Below, in pieces: positions 28,001 through 36,686 of a stretch of 64,000 nucleotides of DNA (its first letter is position 1; every line of letters begins with the position of its first letter). The translations under genes and the position numbers were made by a program. Source of the stretch: Arcanobacterium_A hippocoleae (GTDB lineage Bacteria; Actinomycetota; Actinomycetes; Actinomycetales; Actinomycetaceae); NCBI RefSeq assembly GCF_031456295.1, contig NZ_JAVDUJ010000001.1, positions 1,054,001-1,118,000 on the forward strand, in the 5' to 3' direction. Under the pieces are notes generated by a model, which did not search any database, was not told the origin of the DNA, and saw only the letters and a list, made by a program, of their open reading frames with translations.

Positions 28001-31000
28001 CAATTTTACGCACCCCATCAGGCGCGGGCAACACATGCACCTGCTGCCCACTCGCCAAAGCTATGTCTTTTCCACCTTGGGTACCAGGGGTAACCAATTT
28101 ATACAGCCTAAATTGGGCCTTGGCCTCAGTTATCACCTGGCCGGAAACGTCAGCCTTAGTAAAGGCAATCTTATTGCTACGCTTATTTTCAAGTTGGTAG
28201 GTGAATACGTCACCCTCAAGATCTAGCTTAGTACCTTGAGCAACATTATCTGGGTTTACCTCTTCATAGCTGTAGCTGCCTGTTTTCTCTTTCACCAACT
28301 TGATATAGAACTTATGAGGATGCAGGTCATAGCCAGAAGGTGCTTTGACTTCTTGAAATTCGTAGATGTGGTCCACCTTAGCGGACGGAACACGAAATTC
28401 ATCGGCATTTACGGTGACACAATCAGCCAACTCACCTGTGGAGTCCTCGCAGCCTAGTAAGATGCTCCGCTTCGGGGCAACGGGGTTAGCCAGGTTGAAG
28501 TCAGCAAGTGGGTATTCGTTCAATTTAAATACGGCGCCACGCAGCGGAGCTTTCGATATGCTATCTATCTTCTTGATCGCAACGCTCGGGATTTTCTGGT
28601 TCTTAAACTGGAAAAGCCCTTGTTGACCATTGAGCTTCAATGAAGCAGGGAAAGTCTTACCACGAAGCTCAGGTTCAACATCCCACTCTTTAGTAACAAT
28701 CTGAGTACCTTGCACCTTTTGCTCAATGTACTTCAGCACCTCGATGTGCGGCACTTTCTTCCCATCCACTATTTTTGTGGTGACCTTAATCCGCATGCTC
28801 GTGCCTTTTACGTAACCCTGCGGCGGAACAGCCTCGATCAAATTATAAATACCGTTGGAACCATCGAACGGGCCACTAGCGTGCACACCTTCAGGGATAA
28901 CGTCCCTGAAGGTAATAACACCATTCTCGTCTGCCTGCACCTTTGTGCTATAAACACCGGTGTCGTGATACAGCCGGAAGCTAGCTGGATTATTCCTAAT
29001 TGGGTGACCTGCTTCATCCACCTTCATGAAGCTAATATCAACCAATTTTCCATAGTTTGCCGCACCTACACCCTGAGTTGGCTGATAGCTACTCTGGTTG
29101 GTGTCTAGGTTTAACCCGCGTCCCGCAACATAAGCCTGGTTGTGGTAGAAGCCTTCGGTGTGTGGCTGTAACTTTTTAGCTTTGACGTCCAACACCATAG
29201 TTTGATCGCGGTGTCCGGACATCTCTACGATGACTTTATAGTTCAGACGCACGTCCTTGTGACCAGGTCGAGCAGCAGGAATATATTGATTATGTGGCTT
29301 GGTATATACTTTTTTAACTTCCAAACCTGCGGGAGCTAACGGAGAACGATTTGGCCATAGTTCAACTAGAGAATCATTTCTGACACCACCGTTCAAAAGC
29401 CCCACGCCAGTGTAGACTTTCACGTCTTGACGTAACGATGCATCGCTATTTCCGTGATATAGCTGAATAGTTTCCGATAAGTTATCTTCATATCGAGGAT
29501 CGTACGTCGCTATACCTCGCGCATTAAAAACTGACCGGTAATGTAAAGCGTCATCAGTCTCTTTAGTGACGTACTTATTTATCTGCCCAGCAAGTTGATT
29601 AATCCCATTATCTTGATAGTGGAAGGTAGTCCATTTCGATAGCGAATATTTGCAAGGTTCAGCACTACCATTTAGCCCGATATAGGTGCCTTGGTATTCG
29701 AGATTCTTTACTACAACATTGGCCTTAGGGTCAGCCGGGTTGTAAACAAGATCCGGGTTTTCCCTCAACCCCCAGTAGTATTTTTCACCCTGCTTTGGCC
29801 TGCCGCTGCCATTGACGGTTTGGATTCGTTCATGGGGAAGCTCACGCCCGATAGTAAACCAACCCTCATAGTCCTGGTCATGTGTGGCATTATCCCACAG
29901 CACAAATTTAACCTGGTTGCCTCCGATGTAATACATCTGCCCGATAAGGCCGCCCCATCCGGGTTTTCCGTTAATCTGGCCAAGCGGGTAAGTACCGTCA
30001 CCAGAATACTCAAGCTTCAACTCGGGTGGCAGTTTCAAAATGAAATGGTCACCGCCAGTAGCGTTGGCAGGAACCCTGAATTTCCCTTTTAGTCCTGACC
30101 CGGTCGCATAGCGTTGAGCTGTTAGCCAGTACTGGTTGATATCGGTAGTTTCCAGTTCAAAAACACCATATACTTTGGTGCTACACGATCCACTGATAGG
30201 AGTCACGGCATCGTCAGCTGCACGCTTGCGATTAAAGAAACTGTAGGTGTAGGTTTCACTGTCGGTCAGCTGATTGTAAAGGATCATCCCCGGCACCGGG
30301 TTTTCCGAAACGAAATAACGTATCTTCTGGAAGTTAGTATCGTAACTGTCCATGCCAGGCAAGACTGCACTGTTTCCGCCTTTCGGAATAGTCAAATCCC
30401 ATGTTTTACCGTTCGCATCTTCAACACTGTATGTAGTTTCAACCTTTTCGGCGTCAAGCACCTCTTTATGCCAGAACTTTTTAACTGTCATATCAGCTTT
30501 AAGTGCGCTGACTGTCGCGCCAGAAAAGGTGTGCGGCACTTTATTGTCAGTAACAGTGCTAGTAGTGACCAGCTGCACTCGCCAGCCTGGCTTTAACGTT
30601 ACGGGCACCGTCGAGGTGTCGGCAGGAACATCTCTGGTTTTTACTAACTCGTAACCACTTACCCCTGGCTGATATACATATACTTTTGCAGACCCATTTC
30701 GTCTATGAGACTCATCCAAATTAATCGCGATATTGTGATCTTGAGTACTATTCGTGGTGTTGATGTAGGAGTATTCCCAATGTATTTGATCAGGGCTTGT
30801 GTAATACCCGGCAACGTTCACTCCACCTGCGGCCACATCTGTTCGCTGCGGAGTAGGGTTGACGTAACCAGAAAGCACTGGATTACGTCCAGCTTCCAAG
30901 CTGAAGTTCAAGAAAGAATACCCGGTAACTACTTCATCTTTATCCAAGGTGCGGGTGTTACCGTCAACCGTAACCGTGGTTCCTTGGATTAACTTGGTTG

Positions 31001-31586
31001 TCATCCGGTTCGCCACATTCAGCACATAATGTTTACGCGGCTCCAAAATCGGGGTTTTGATGGTGTAAACATAGGTGCCGGTAGCGAGTTGAGTTTTATC
31101 AGTGCGAGTGTCTTTCGCGGAATAAAGTAATTTACCGTTAGCAGAAGTGGTGATAGTCCCATTGTCTTTAGCACCATTTTTAGTAACCGACACAATGGTG
31201 GGCTGACCCAAACCAGACTCCGCAGAAGTAGTGAAGAACCGCTCAAGTTTCTGGTTTTGCGCAGTTAATTCGTTGGTCACATTGGCAGTGTAAACCCAAG
31301 TGATTACCGGCCTTTTAGTTTTCGAGTCAAGCTCGATGCTTTTAACGTCAAGACCCTCATCCTGCTTAAACTTCCCCAAATTCAGCGGAAATTTAACCGG
31401 CTCAAGCGGGATAACTTCGGTGCTGTCTTCCACTACTGTCCAGCCGTCGTTGGGTGCCGCAATGGCTTGAGTGGAAGCGCCCACGCCAGAAACGACTGCC
31501 ACAGCTATCGCGCTCAACAGCATCAGCAATGCAATGAATGCCGATACGATCCGCTTACCAATCAGCGCCGGTAGGGTACTTTTCAT
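25074..31586 (-). CDS. Giant SpaA/Cna_B-repeat surface adhesin with sorting signal
   Basis: A 2170-residue secreted wall protein. The signal peptide is residues 1-43 (basic start, hydrophobic core, QAIAAP). A Cna_B-like module is near 362-455. SpaA/prealbumin-like modules lie at about 848-950, 1000-1105, 1137-1245, 1255-1345 and 2007-2120, with the usual closing motifs (LIEAVPPQGY, FQEVKAPSGY, LIEEVAPAGY, LKETKVPHGY, LTEEKAPAGY). A vWA-like domain is at about 1425-1680, and a further Cna_B domain at 1882-2005. The tail is FPLTGG near residue 2133, then a hydrophobic helix and a weakly charged end. SpaA Lys/Asn/Glu patterns suggest intramolecular isopeptide bonds. The architecture resembles tip adhesins of sortase-built pili, but no sortase or backbone pilin gene is in the window. 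Confidence 0.88.
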   Translation of the reverse strand: MKSTLPALIGKRIVSAFIALLMLLSAIAVAVVSGVGASTQAIAAPNDGWTVVEDSTEVIPLEPVKFPLNLGKFKQDEGLDVKSIELDSKTKRPVITWVYTANVTNELTAQNQKLERFFTTSAESGLGQPTIVSVTKNGAKDNGTITTSANGKLLYSAKDTRTDKTQLATGTYVYTIKTPILEPRKHYVLNVANRMTTKLIQGTTVTVDGNTRTLDKDEVVTGYSFLNFSLEAGRNPVLSGYVNPTPQRTDVAAGGVNVAGYYTSPDQIHWEYSYINTTNSTQDHNIAINLDESHRRNGSAKVYVYQPGVSGYELVKTRDVPADTSTVPVTLKPGWRVQLVTTSTVTDNKVPHTFSGATVSALKADMTVKKFWHKEVLDAEKVETTYSVEDANGKTWDLTIPKGGNSAVLPGMDSYDTNFQKIRYFVSENPVPGMILYNQLTDSETYTYSFFNRKRAADDAVTPISGSCSTKVYGVFELETTDINQYWLTAQRYATGSGLKGKFRVPANATGGDHFILKLPPELKLEYSGDGTYPLGQINGKPGWGGLIGQMYYIGGNQVKFVLWDNATHDQDYEGWFTIGRELPHERIQTVNGSGRPKQGEKYYWGLRENPDLVYNPADPKANVVVKNLEYQGTYIGLNGSAEPCKYSLSKWTTFHYQDNGINQLAGQINKYVTKETDDALHYRSVFNARGIATYDPRYEDNLSETIQLYHGNSDASLRQDVKVYTGVGLLNGGVRNDSLVELWPNRSPLAPAGLEVKKVYTKPHNQYIPAARPGHKDVRLNYKVIVEMSGHRDQTMVLDVKAKKLQPHTEGFYHNQAYVAGRGLNLDTNQSSYQPTQGVGAANYGKLVDISFMKVDEAGHPIRNNPASFRLYHDTGVYSTKVQADENGVITFRDVIPEGVHASGPFDGSNGIYNLIEAVPPQGYVKGTSMRIKVTTKIVDGKKVPHIEVLKYIEQKVQGTQIVTKEWDVEPELRGKTFPASLKLNGQQGLFQFKNQKIPSVAIKKIDSISKAPLRGAVFKLNEYPLADFNLANPVAPKRSILLGCEDSTGELADCVTVNADEFRVPSAKVDHIYEFQEVKAPSGYDLHPHKFYIKLVKEKTGSYSYEEVNPDNVAQGTKLDLEGDVFTYQLENKRSNKIAFTKADVSGQVITEAKAQFRLYKLVTPGTQGGKDIALASGQQVHVLPAPDGVRKIDASPSFNYQNLADGTYYLIEEVAPAGYILPKYPVATFKVSGQTVISDAADNKLQITNHPRGKFKLLKTNDAANPQPLPGAGFTLYRDANFSDVVVEQQITGKTGVLYFENLDQGTYWLKETKVPHGYVASAPLKIVVTAEGKTLVEQGQTGAASASTSVIFPGGGTGRAANASNTQILDVNGSFGELQRQDPKHPNGVHQATGVEVSQKISATSELGKYRVDVSISGAGLKNSAPKTDVLVMLERRNNSYMYGGDSGDFYRDRIINDVITPLKSLLPEGSRISIWKWATNSTQGEVIDFTPLGQAAQALRDNYSKLRTGEGWDTRHFGYERDQKKDFPALVDNGMSDADRDARKVVLTLAGLGLNDSKIKDWNRNEKINFTDNRQRLTDMLGKYDFYLFNEAVYKDLSDANKFSDLGSEFVELGLDQSHVGTVANSLPQVQSRYLDGFYVNVLSNLVNQIGAREGSLGINLSDNVTLDEKETLTPGSSNISFQTMGDAPVLGGQQPATLVWDAQSKAIHGSNLRFSGDAVNPALNFSYHVRSNVAAAKLDTFEPINAAANYQPDLSSATSFDLPIPQVKVPGATYTLARSWEPGVPQNLQGTSSSISLLVAPEGQAGAPAKLVERKTLAGENNLTFKPVPVFNSNGQTLVYQASESGLTDKLTSEIRYNNNASYTGVKRGNATITVVTGVKKTNFLVRKIWENTPVGKRKDVQVMLKARAGGAELALSSLGVENTLATLNASNNFETKFTGLPYYGPSGDRIVYSVEETALAGAPVDPKDYRTEYDYGSNYATVTNIKTDEVTVVNKRQPYLRILKRDANTSNTEPLNARFKLEKLTADGKVDTKFYDQGWAAFWTADPNRHNDGILLDRDITEGKYRLTEEKAPAGYEKLADPIEFELPKTLSSEIKIGESAKLKYNADTHTFELTVLNRQTVEIPGSFPLTGGSGFGTHLFITGIFLAASVLWLRHTVQGQVG

Positions 31587-32235
31587 TTATGCCTCAATTA
31601 TTTATCCGTGCGGATTTATCTCACTACGTTCCGTATCGCTGCTCTACACTATTGCCGCATAGCCACTTGATTCTTCTCATCCCTGCATTTGTGCAATTTG
31701 CACCGCAGCGGTAAGCGAAAAGCAATCTTCAACGGAGATAAGCACCCGTAACTGGGCGCCCAATTTGCTGCATAAATTCATCTTTCGGATTAACTCATGA
31801 GCCTATCAACAATAACACTACCTTTAGTCCCACTTCAAATATTTGTCTAAAAATATATTTATTTCATATTTTTCTCGCGCCTCCCCTTTGAGCAGGGGAA
31901 ATAAACACAAAAACCGAGTAAGAAAAATAAATATTTTCTCCTCGCTTCAGGCAATCTGTTCAGGACCATCAGAGTTGGGGCAAAGCATAACATTTCATCA
32001 ACATTACTCAGCTCGATAGCCGTCTTGAACCCCACCCAGCATTGGCGCAATGAAAATAAAAGAACCTCTCGCTGCAGCCTCCTTTTCGGGTTCACATAAT
32101 TCTTCAGCTTTCTTTAACACTTCTTAACCTGCGAGATCACTTTCTGTCCATCTTGAAACTTTAGATTGTTAGGTGTGTGCATGAAGAGAAAATTGCTCTG
32201 CACATTCTAATCACGCTCTAGTACAAGGATTTGAG
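31587..32235. other. AT-rich intergenic region between divergent surface genes
   Basis: About 650 bases with no gene I can support. A 78-codon reverse frame (31859-32095) has no ribosome-binding site or recognisable product. The region must contain the divergent promoters of the adhesin and the metallophosphatase, but I could not assign convincing -35/-10 pairs. A weak TTGCTC with TCTAGT 18 bases downstream lies just before 32236. Confidence 0.4.
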
Positions 32236-34956
32236 ATGAAAACTCGTAAATACGCTGCGGCAACTGCTGCTGCCATCGTTGGCGTTTCACTTATTGGAAC
32301 ACCTGCTTTCGCAGCCAACGCAGACACTCCCGCTGGTGAACCAGCTGCAGCTCCAGAAGCTGCAGCTACCGCTGCAACATCAGCCCAACCAGCAGCGTTA
32401 CCTGCTCAAGCCACCCCTGCAGAAGATCCACTCAAAGCATCTGAAAAGCCTGCAGCACACACTGCTGCAGCAGATCATGCACTAGCAGCCACCACAGCCC
32501 CCGAAGCTGCATCTGAAACTACAACTGCACCGGTAAAATCCGCCGATAGTGCCGATAATGCCGATAGCAACGAGCCCCTCGCAACGATCAAAGTAAACGA
32601 AATTCAAACACCGAAGATTTCTCCACGGGCAGCCACCCCCACCGAAAAGCAGGCAAGCACTGACTCCCCCGCCCTGGTTTCAACCAATGAAAAACCAGCA
32701 GTTGTTGCTGGCGCAACCGTTCCTCCCACCGCTAAAAAAGGTTTCCGCGTGCTTCCCTACCTCCAGCAACCACGCTCAGATTCCATGACGGTGAATTTCT
32801 TCTCCGAAACAGGTTCCAATGCCAAAATCACAGTTAAAGGGCCCGGCCTGCCAAAGGACGGAGTGACGCTCGACGTGAAAGGCGTTCGCAACCCCGTCTC
32901 GAAGTACCAAGATAGCGAACTCAAGCTTGGTGATCGCACACAGCCAGGCGGGGCTACTAATCCCCTCACCGCCAAGCAAGGCAGCTGGATTCGCGCATCT
33001 GAGCCATACAAGTACTCGCAGCAGATCAAAGGTCTACTTCCAGGTAGTAAATACACCTACACGGTAGAATTAGACGGCTACACTCACAAAGCCACTTTCA
33101 AGACGAATCCGCCTCTCGGCAAAGGATTCATTGAAAAGATCAAACTCATCGCCTTTTCCGATACCGAAACTGACCCAGTTGGTCGAGTAACCTTCCGCGA
33201 ATGGGTTAAGAGCCCACTCACCAAAGGATCCGAAGCCCGCCCAGATGCAGCCGATTCCGCATGGGCCAAAAAGTTCGGCACAAATAAGCGCGACGGTGAA
33301 AACCAGCTTCGCTATGCAATGACCGAAGATATGGGGCAAAAATACAATAATCTGCTGATCAAGAAAGCCCAGCCAGATCTCCTCTTAATCCCTGGAGATA
33401 TTGCAGAGCGGGCTTCATTCCAAACCCACTGGGATGAATGGTTCCGCTACTTCGCTGGCGACGAAGCTGCAATCCTCGACACAATTCCTACCATCACCTC
33501 ACTTGGCAACCACGAAGTTTATGGCTACTGCAAGAATGCGGACGACTGCACCGACGTAATCCGCGCTCGCGCTCAATACAACTGGAACTTCGATACCAAT
33601 CATCCGGAAAACTCCCAATACCGTGACGCATTCCATCGCACAGACTACGGGCCGGTTACGGTGATCTCCATTGATTCCACAAATGGAACAGATCAAACCC
33701 CACGTGGAAAGAACGCACCAAACCATACTGGAAATGATGCGACACTCACCCCGGATAAGTACGGTACCGACACCCAAAATGCATTCAATATCGAACAGTA
33801 CAAGCGCGACTACCCCAAGGCTGTAGCAAACGGCTGGTGGGGCGAAGGCGCCGACCCGAACAAGCCAGACCAGCCAAACTTCATGCCAGGCTCAGATCAG
33901 TACAAGTGGCTCGAAGCACAGCTTGCTGATGCGAGAGCCAAGGGGCAGGCTATTTTCGTGCAGTGGCATCACGTGGCATACTCGAACGGCACACATGGAA
34001 CGACGATGCACCATGCGTACTCCGATGCTCAGCCAGGTACGCCGATGCGTCACCTCCAACCGCTGCTGGAGAAGTACAACGTAGTATCCGTCTTCTCAGG
34101 GCACGATGAAACCTTCCAAGCTTCTTATGTAGACGAAGCGAAGGACGGCACAGGCGTATACCATTGGGATGTCGGCGTTGCATCTGACGGTCTGCGCGGC
34201 GAGAAGATGATTAAGAACCCAGCAGATCCAAACGGGCCTTATGTGCCACTCGCCTTCAATACACATTCAATCTGGATGGCGCAACGCGATGAGCCAGAAA
34301 CATGGCGCACCAACGAAGCGGGTGTAAAGCACCTTGTTTCCGGTGGCAAGCACTACGGATATCTTGACATTCAGGTTGAGCCCTACACTGGGAAAGCGCT
34401 AGCCTCTGGCGTAATGCCAGCAGCCATCGTCACAATGACTCCTATTTCAGCATTCCCAATCCTGAATGACAACTACGACCTTGTTGAGGTTCAGGCGCGT
34501 AAGCTCACCTCTGGAATTCAGATTGTTTATCTGGATGCGCAAGGGCGCCCGCTTAACCCGAATGCTCAGCCGGGCAACGTAGTGGTCACCCCGCTGCCAA
34601 CTGAAAACGGTGGAAAGAAGCCGCAACCGTCTGCCGATGGCAAGACCACGGTTCCTGCCCACAAGGCGGAGGCGGGAACAATAAATCTGCCGGAAGGGAT
34701 TATTAATGCTGCCGCTACGGGCAAGAAAGCACACGTGATTGTTGAACTTGACGCAGCAAAAGCAAACGCCATGAAGGATCCTGCTTCTACTGTTACCACT
34801 ACAAAAGCTGATGTGAAGAAGGATTCTGCTGCTACTGTAACCACCGGAAAGGAGCTCGCGAATACGGGTGCTTCCATTGGAGATTCAGTTGAACTTGCAG
34901 CTCTTCTGCTTGGTCTTGGTGGTGTAGCTGTTGCAGCTCGCCGCAAGAAGGCCTAA
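32236..34956 (+). CDS. Cell-wall-anchored metallophosphatase (purple acid phosphatase-like)
   Basis: A 906-residue secreted enzyme. The signal peptide is residues 1-27 (SLIGTPAFAANA). An Ala/Pro/Thr-rich stalk runs to about 165. A fibronectin-like domain (FRVLPYLQQPRSDSMTVNF) leads into the metallophosphoesterase domain. Metal ligands appear in order as SDTETD (D309), PGDIAE (D388), GNHEVYG (N425, H426), WHHVAYS (H578) and SGHDE (H623). The C-terminus has LANTG, a hydrophobic helix and RRKKA, a sortase signal in which Ala replaces Pro. It probably releases phosphate from organic esters outside the cell. It is convergent with the histidine phosphatase gene, though a cassette now separates them. 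AAGGA precedes the ATG. Confidence 0.9.
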   Translation: MKTRKYAAATAAAIVGVSLIGTPAFAANADTPAGEPAAAPEAAATAATSAQPAALPAQATPAEDPLKASEKPAAHTAAADHALAATTAPEAASETTTAPVKSADSADNADSNEPLATIKVNEIQTPKISPRAATPTEKQASTDSPALVSTNEKPAVVAGATVPPTAKKGFRVLPYLQQPRSDSMTVNFFSETGSNAKITVKGPGLPKDGVTLDVKGVRNPVSKYQDSELKLGDRTQPGGATNPLTAKQGSWIRASEPYKYSQQIKGLLPGSKYTYTVELDGYTHKATFKTNPPLGKGFIEKIKLIAFSDTETDPVGRVTFREWVKSPLTKGSEARPDAADSAWAKKFGTNKRDGENQLRYAMTEDMGQKYNNLLIKKAQPDLLLIPGDIAERASFQTHWDEWFRYFAGDEAAILDTIPTITSLGNHEVYGYCKNADDCTDVIRARAQYNWNFDTNHPENSQYRDAFHRTDYGPVTVISIDSTNGTDQTPRGKNAPNHTGNDATLTPDKYGTDTQNAFNIEQYKRDYPKAVANGWWGEGADPNKPDQPNFMPGSDQYKWLEAQLADARAKGQAIFVQWHHVAYSNGTHGTTMHHAYSDAQPGTPMRHLQPLLEKYNVVSVFSGHDETFQASYVDEAKDGTGVYHWDVGVASDGLRGEKMIKNPADPNGPYVPLAFNTHSIWMAQRDEPETWRTNEAGVKHLVSGGKHYGYLDIQVEPYTGKALASGVMPAAIVTMTPISAFPILNDNYDLVEVQARKLTSGIQIVYLDAQGRPLNPNAQPGNVVVTPLPTENGGKKPQPSADGKTTVPAHKAEAGTINLPEGIINAAATGKKAHVIVELDAAKANAMKDPASTVTTTKADVKKDSAATVTTGKELANTGASIGDSVELAALLLGLGGVAVAARRKKA

Positions 34957-34973
34957 GCGCTGTTAAATATAAT

Positions 34974-35044
34974 GATTTGGTCCTGCCAGATGGCAGGACC
35001 AAATCTGTTATTCAGGCATCTGGCGATGCTTTAGCGAAGGCGAC
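34974..35044. repeat. 71-bp direct repeat, copy 1 (includes a terminator hairpin)
   Basis: Identical over 71 bases to 36616-36686. It starts with a 14-bp-stem hairpin (GATTTGGTCCTGCC, loop AGAT, GGCAGGACCAAATC). It ends with the reverse complement of the last bases of the histidine phosphatase gene, including a TTA that is its stop. This copy lies just beyond the metallophosphatase stop and carries a 3' scrap of the other phosphatase, so it is the duplicated copy. Confidence 0.95.
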
Positions 35045-35093
35045 ACTTTGCATATTTTTTGTTTCCTCTTCGGCATTACACATCCGCACACAG

Positions 35094-35125
35094 GTTTGTA
35101 TACCGACATTTGTCGGTATACAAAC
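35094..35125. promoter_or_regulatory. Perfect 14-bp palindrome, operator-like
   Basis: GTTTGTATACCGAC (35094-35107) and its exact complement (35112-35125) flank ATTT. There is no T-tract, and it lies 79 bases before the secreted-protein gene, so an operator for a dimeric repressor is more likely than a terminator. No cognate regulator is in the cassette. Confidence 0.5.
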
Positions 35126-35204
35126 GCACCGCAAATATGCTTAACTCAGCTTGAATAACAAAGATGCTTCTCCCCTAAGTTAGATTCACAGCAGGGCAAC
35201 AATC

Positions 35205-36212
35205 ATGAAACTTCAAAAAATCACTAAACTAGCAGCCGCAAGTATCTGCGCACTTGTGCTACCATTTTCATCTGCTAGAATCGCACAAGCAGATGAAAAT
35301 TACAATTCAGAATCAGTCACCGTGGCTGATAGTCTCACAGCACGTAAAGCAGTTACGATCGAATCCGATACACTTAACCAGCTTATCGAACCAACTACTA
35401 CGGTTGCGGAAAATCTTGCCTTTTCCTTTGAATCAAGCGTAATCACTGCACTTCCAACCGCACAAGATATTGCTATACAGACAATGGCAAATGATGAGTC
35501 CATTGAGCTTTCACTTCCAGATTTTGGATGGGGAGGAGTTGAAGACACACTTCCAAAATTGATTAATAAAACACAAGAAGTTTTACCTAACCCGACAGAT
35601 AACGGTATCCAATTGTTGTGGACCATTAAGGAAGGTAAAGGAACAGAAATACTTCGCATCGATTCTGAGATTCCTCAAGGAAGCAAATGGGTGATAGAAG
35701 TTGATGGATCACTCTCGTTAGTTCGTCAGTCGGAGAGTGGTGTCACTGAAGTGCTTATTAGTTCAGGGACCCCTTGGGCAATAGATGCCAATGGAAAGAA
35801 TCTTCCCACACACTACGAAATTCATGATGGAGATATTTTTCAACTTGTAAATACGGACGGGGCAGTATTTCCGATTGTCGCTGACCCAAATTGGGCATGG
35901 TGGGGAAGTTTAGCATTATGTGTAGCAGATATTGTGACAATCTTTGTTCCTGGAACACAAATCATTAAAGCAGCAAAGGCAAGTAAAGCAGCTGCTTTCA
36001 TTGCAAAATCTCCTCAACTCAAAAAAGCAATTGATTCATTGGGCGGATTGAATGCAGCGATGTCTAAGCTCTTAGGTAAACTACGTGGAGCAAAATACGG
36101 ACAAGCAACAGAGCGGGCTATCACAAAAATTTTGGATATTGGAAAAGAGAGATTCTTCGATATTCTTGGTATTGGTGGATGCTACGGCGTCTACGCTAAC
36201 TGGGGCAGGTGA
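35205..36212 (+). CDS. Secreted protein of unknown function (cassette gene 1)
   Basis: A 335-residue protein with a signal peptide (residues 1-29: KITKLAAASICALVLPFSSARIAQA). The mature part has a Ser/Thr-rich segment, a compact beta-rich region ending in GAVFPIVADPNWAWWG, a hydrophobic helix (LALCVADIVTIFVPGTQII) and a Lys/Ala-rich amphipathic stretch. It ends GIGGCYGVYANWGR. FPIVADPxW segments recur in secreted actinobacterial proteins, but I cannot name a function. The sequence is visibly more AT-rich than the flanking phosphatase genes. It is 5 bases upstream of a small membrane protein gene, and both lie between 71-bp direct repeats. Confidence 0.75.
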   Translation: MKLQKITKLAAASICALVLPFSSARIAQADENYNSESVTVADSLTARKAVTIESDTLNQLIEPTTTVAENLAFSFESSVITALPTAQDIAIQTMANDESIELSLPDFGWGGVEDTLPKLINKTQEVLPNPTDNGIQLLWTIKEGKGTEILRIDSEIPQGSKWVIEVDGSLSLVRQSESGVTEVLISSGTPWAIDANGKNLPTHYEIHDGDIFQLVNTDGAVFPIVADPNWAWWGSLALCVADIVTIFVPGTQIIKAAKASKAAAFIAKSPQLKKAIDSLGGLNAAMSKLLGKLRGAKYGQATERAITKILDIGKERFFDILGIGGCYGVYANWGR

Positions 36213-36217
36213 ATATC

Positions 36218-36457
36218 ATGCAGTATCTCATCATCTTATTTCTCATAATTCTTGAAAGTTTCTTCCAGGTTATGAGAATTAAACTAAAGAAATTCATCCC
36301 TAAATCGATAGAACGCCTAGGTTTCCTCACTGCGTATGTAGCTTTCGCAATCTACTACAACAACCTGCCGCTAGCTATCACCGGATATATTCTTAGTTTT
36401 CTTCTCTTCTCCTTAGTTTCTTTATTCCTCAGCGAGAGTCGCGAAGAGTCATGTTAA
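36218..36457 (+). CDS. Small membrane protein (cassette gene 2)
   Basis: A 79-residue hydrophobic protein with two to three membrane helices (YLIILFLIILESFFQVM; LGFLTAYVAFAIYY; ITGYILSFLLFSLVSLFL) and a basic first loop (RIKLKKFIPKS). ATG 36218 is preferred because GGGGCAGG lies 8 bases upstream; an in-frame GTG at 36209 overlaps the previous stop. The tight coupling to a secreted protein recalls toxin-immunity or export-partner pairs, but this is inference only. Confidence 0.7.
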   Translation: MQYLIILFLIILESFFQVMRIKLKKFIPKSIERLGFLTAYVAFAIYYNNLPLAITGYILSFLLFSLVSLFLSESREESC

Positions 36458-36615
36458 AGCGGCAAACATTCTCAGTGAATTGCTGACAGACCAATCTATT
36501 ACCGCTTTGAGACACACATCCGAACTATCGGACAGGCATTCTCAAGGTCGTAATAAAACATATGACGGAGAAGTTGTTTGAAGCAGAGATTATCTCACAC
36601 TCGCTCTATATAACA

Positions 36616-36686
36616 GATTTGGTCCTGCCAGATGGCAGGACCAAATCTGTTATTCAGGCATCTGGCGATGCTTTAGCGAAGGCGAC
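36616..36686. repeat. 71-bp direct repeat, copy 2 (in place at the histidine phosphatase 3' end)
   Basis: Exact duplicate of 34974-35044. It overlaps the last four codons and stop of the histidine phosphatase gene and its terminator hairpin, so it looks like the original copy. Together the repeats bracket 35045-36615. Confidence 0.95.

Noticed and set aside
31859..32095. 78-codon reverse ORF in the gap between adhesin and phosphatase genes
   Set aside because: No ribosome-binding site, odd composition, no recognisable product; probably chance.
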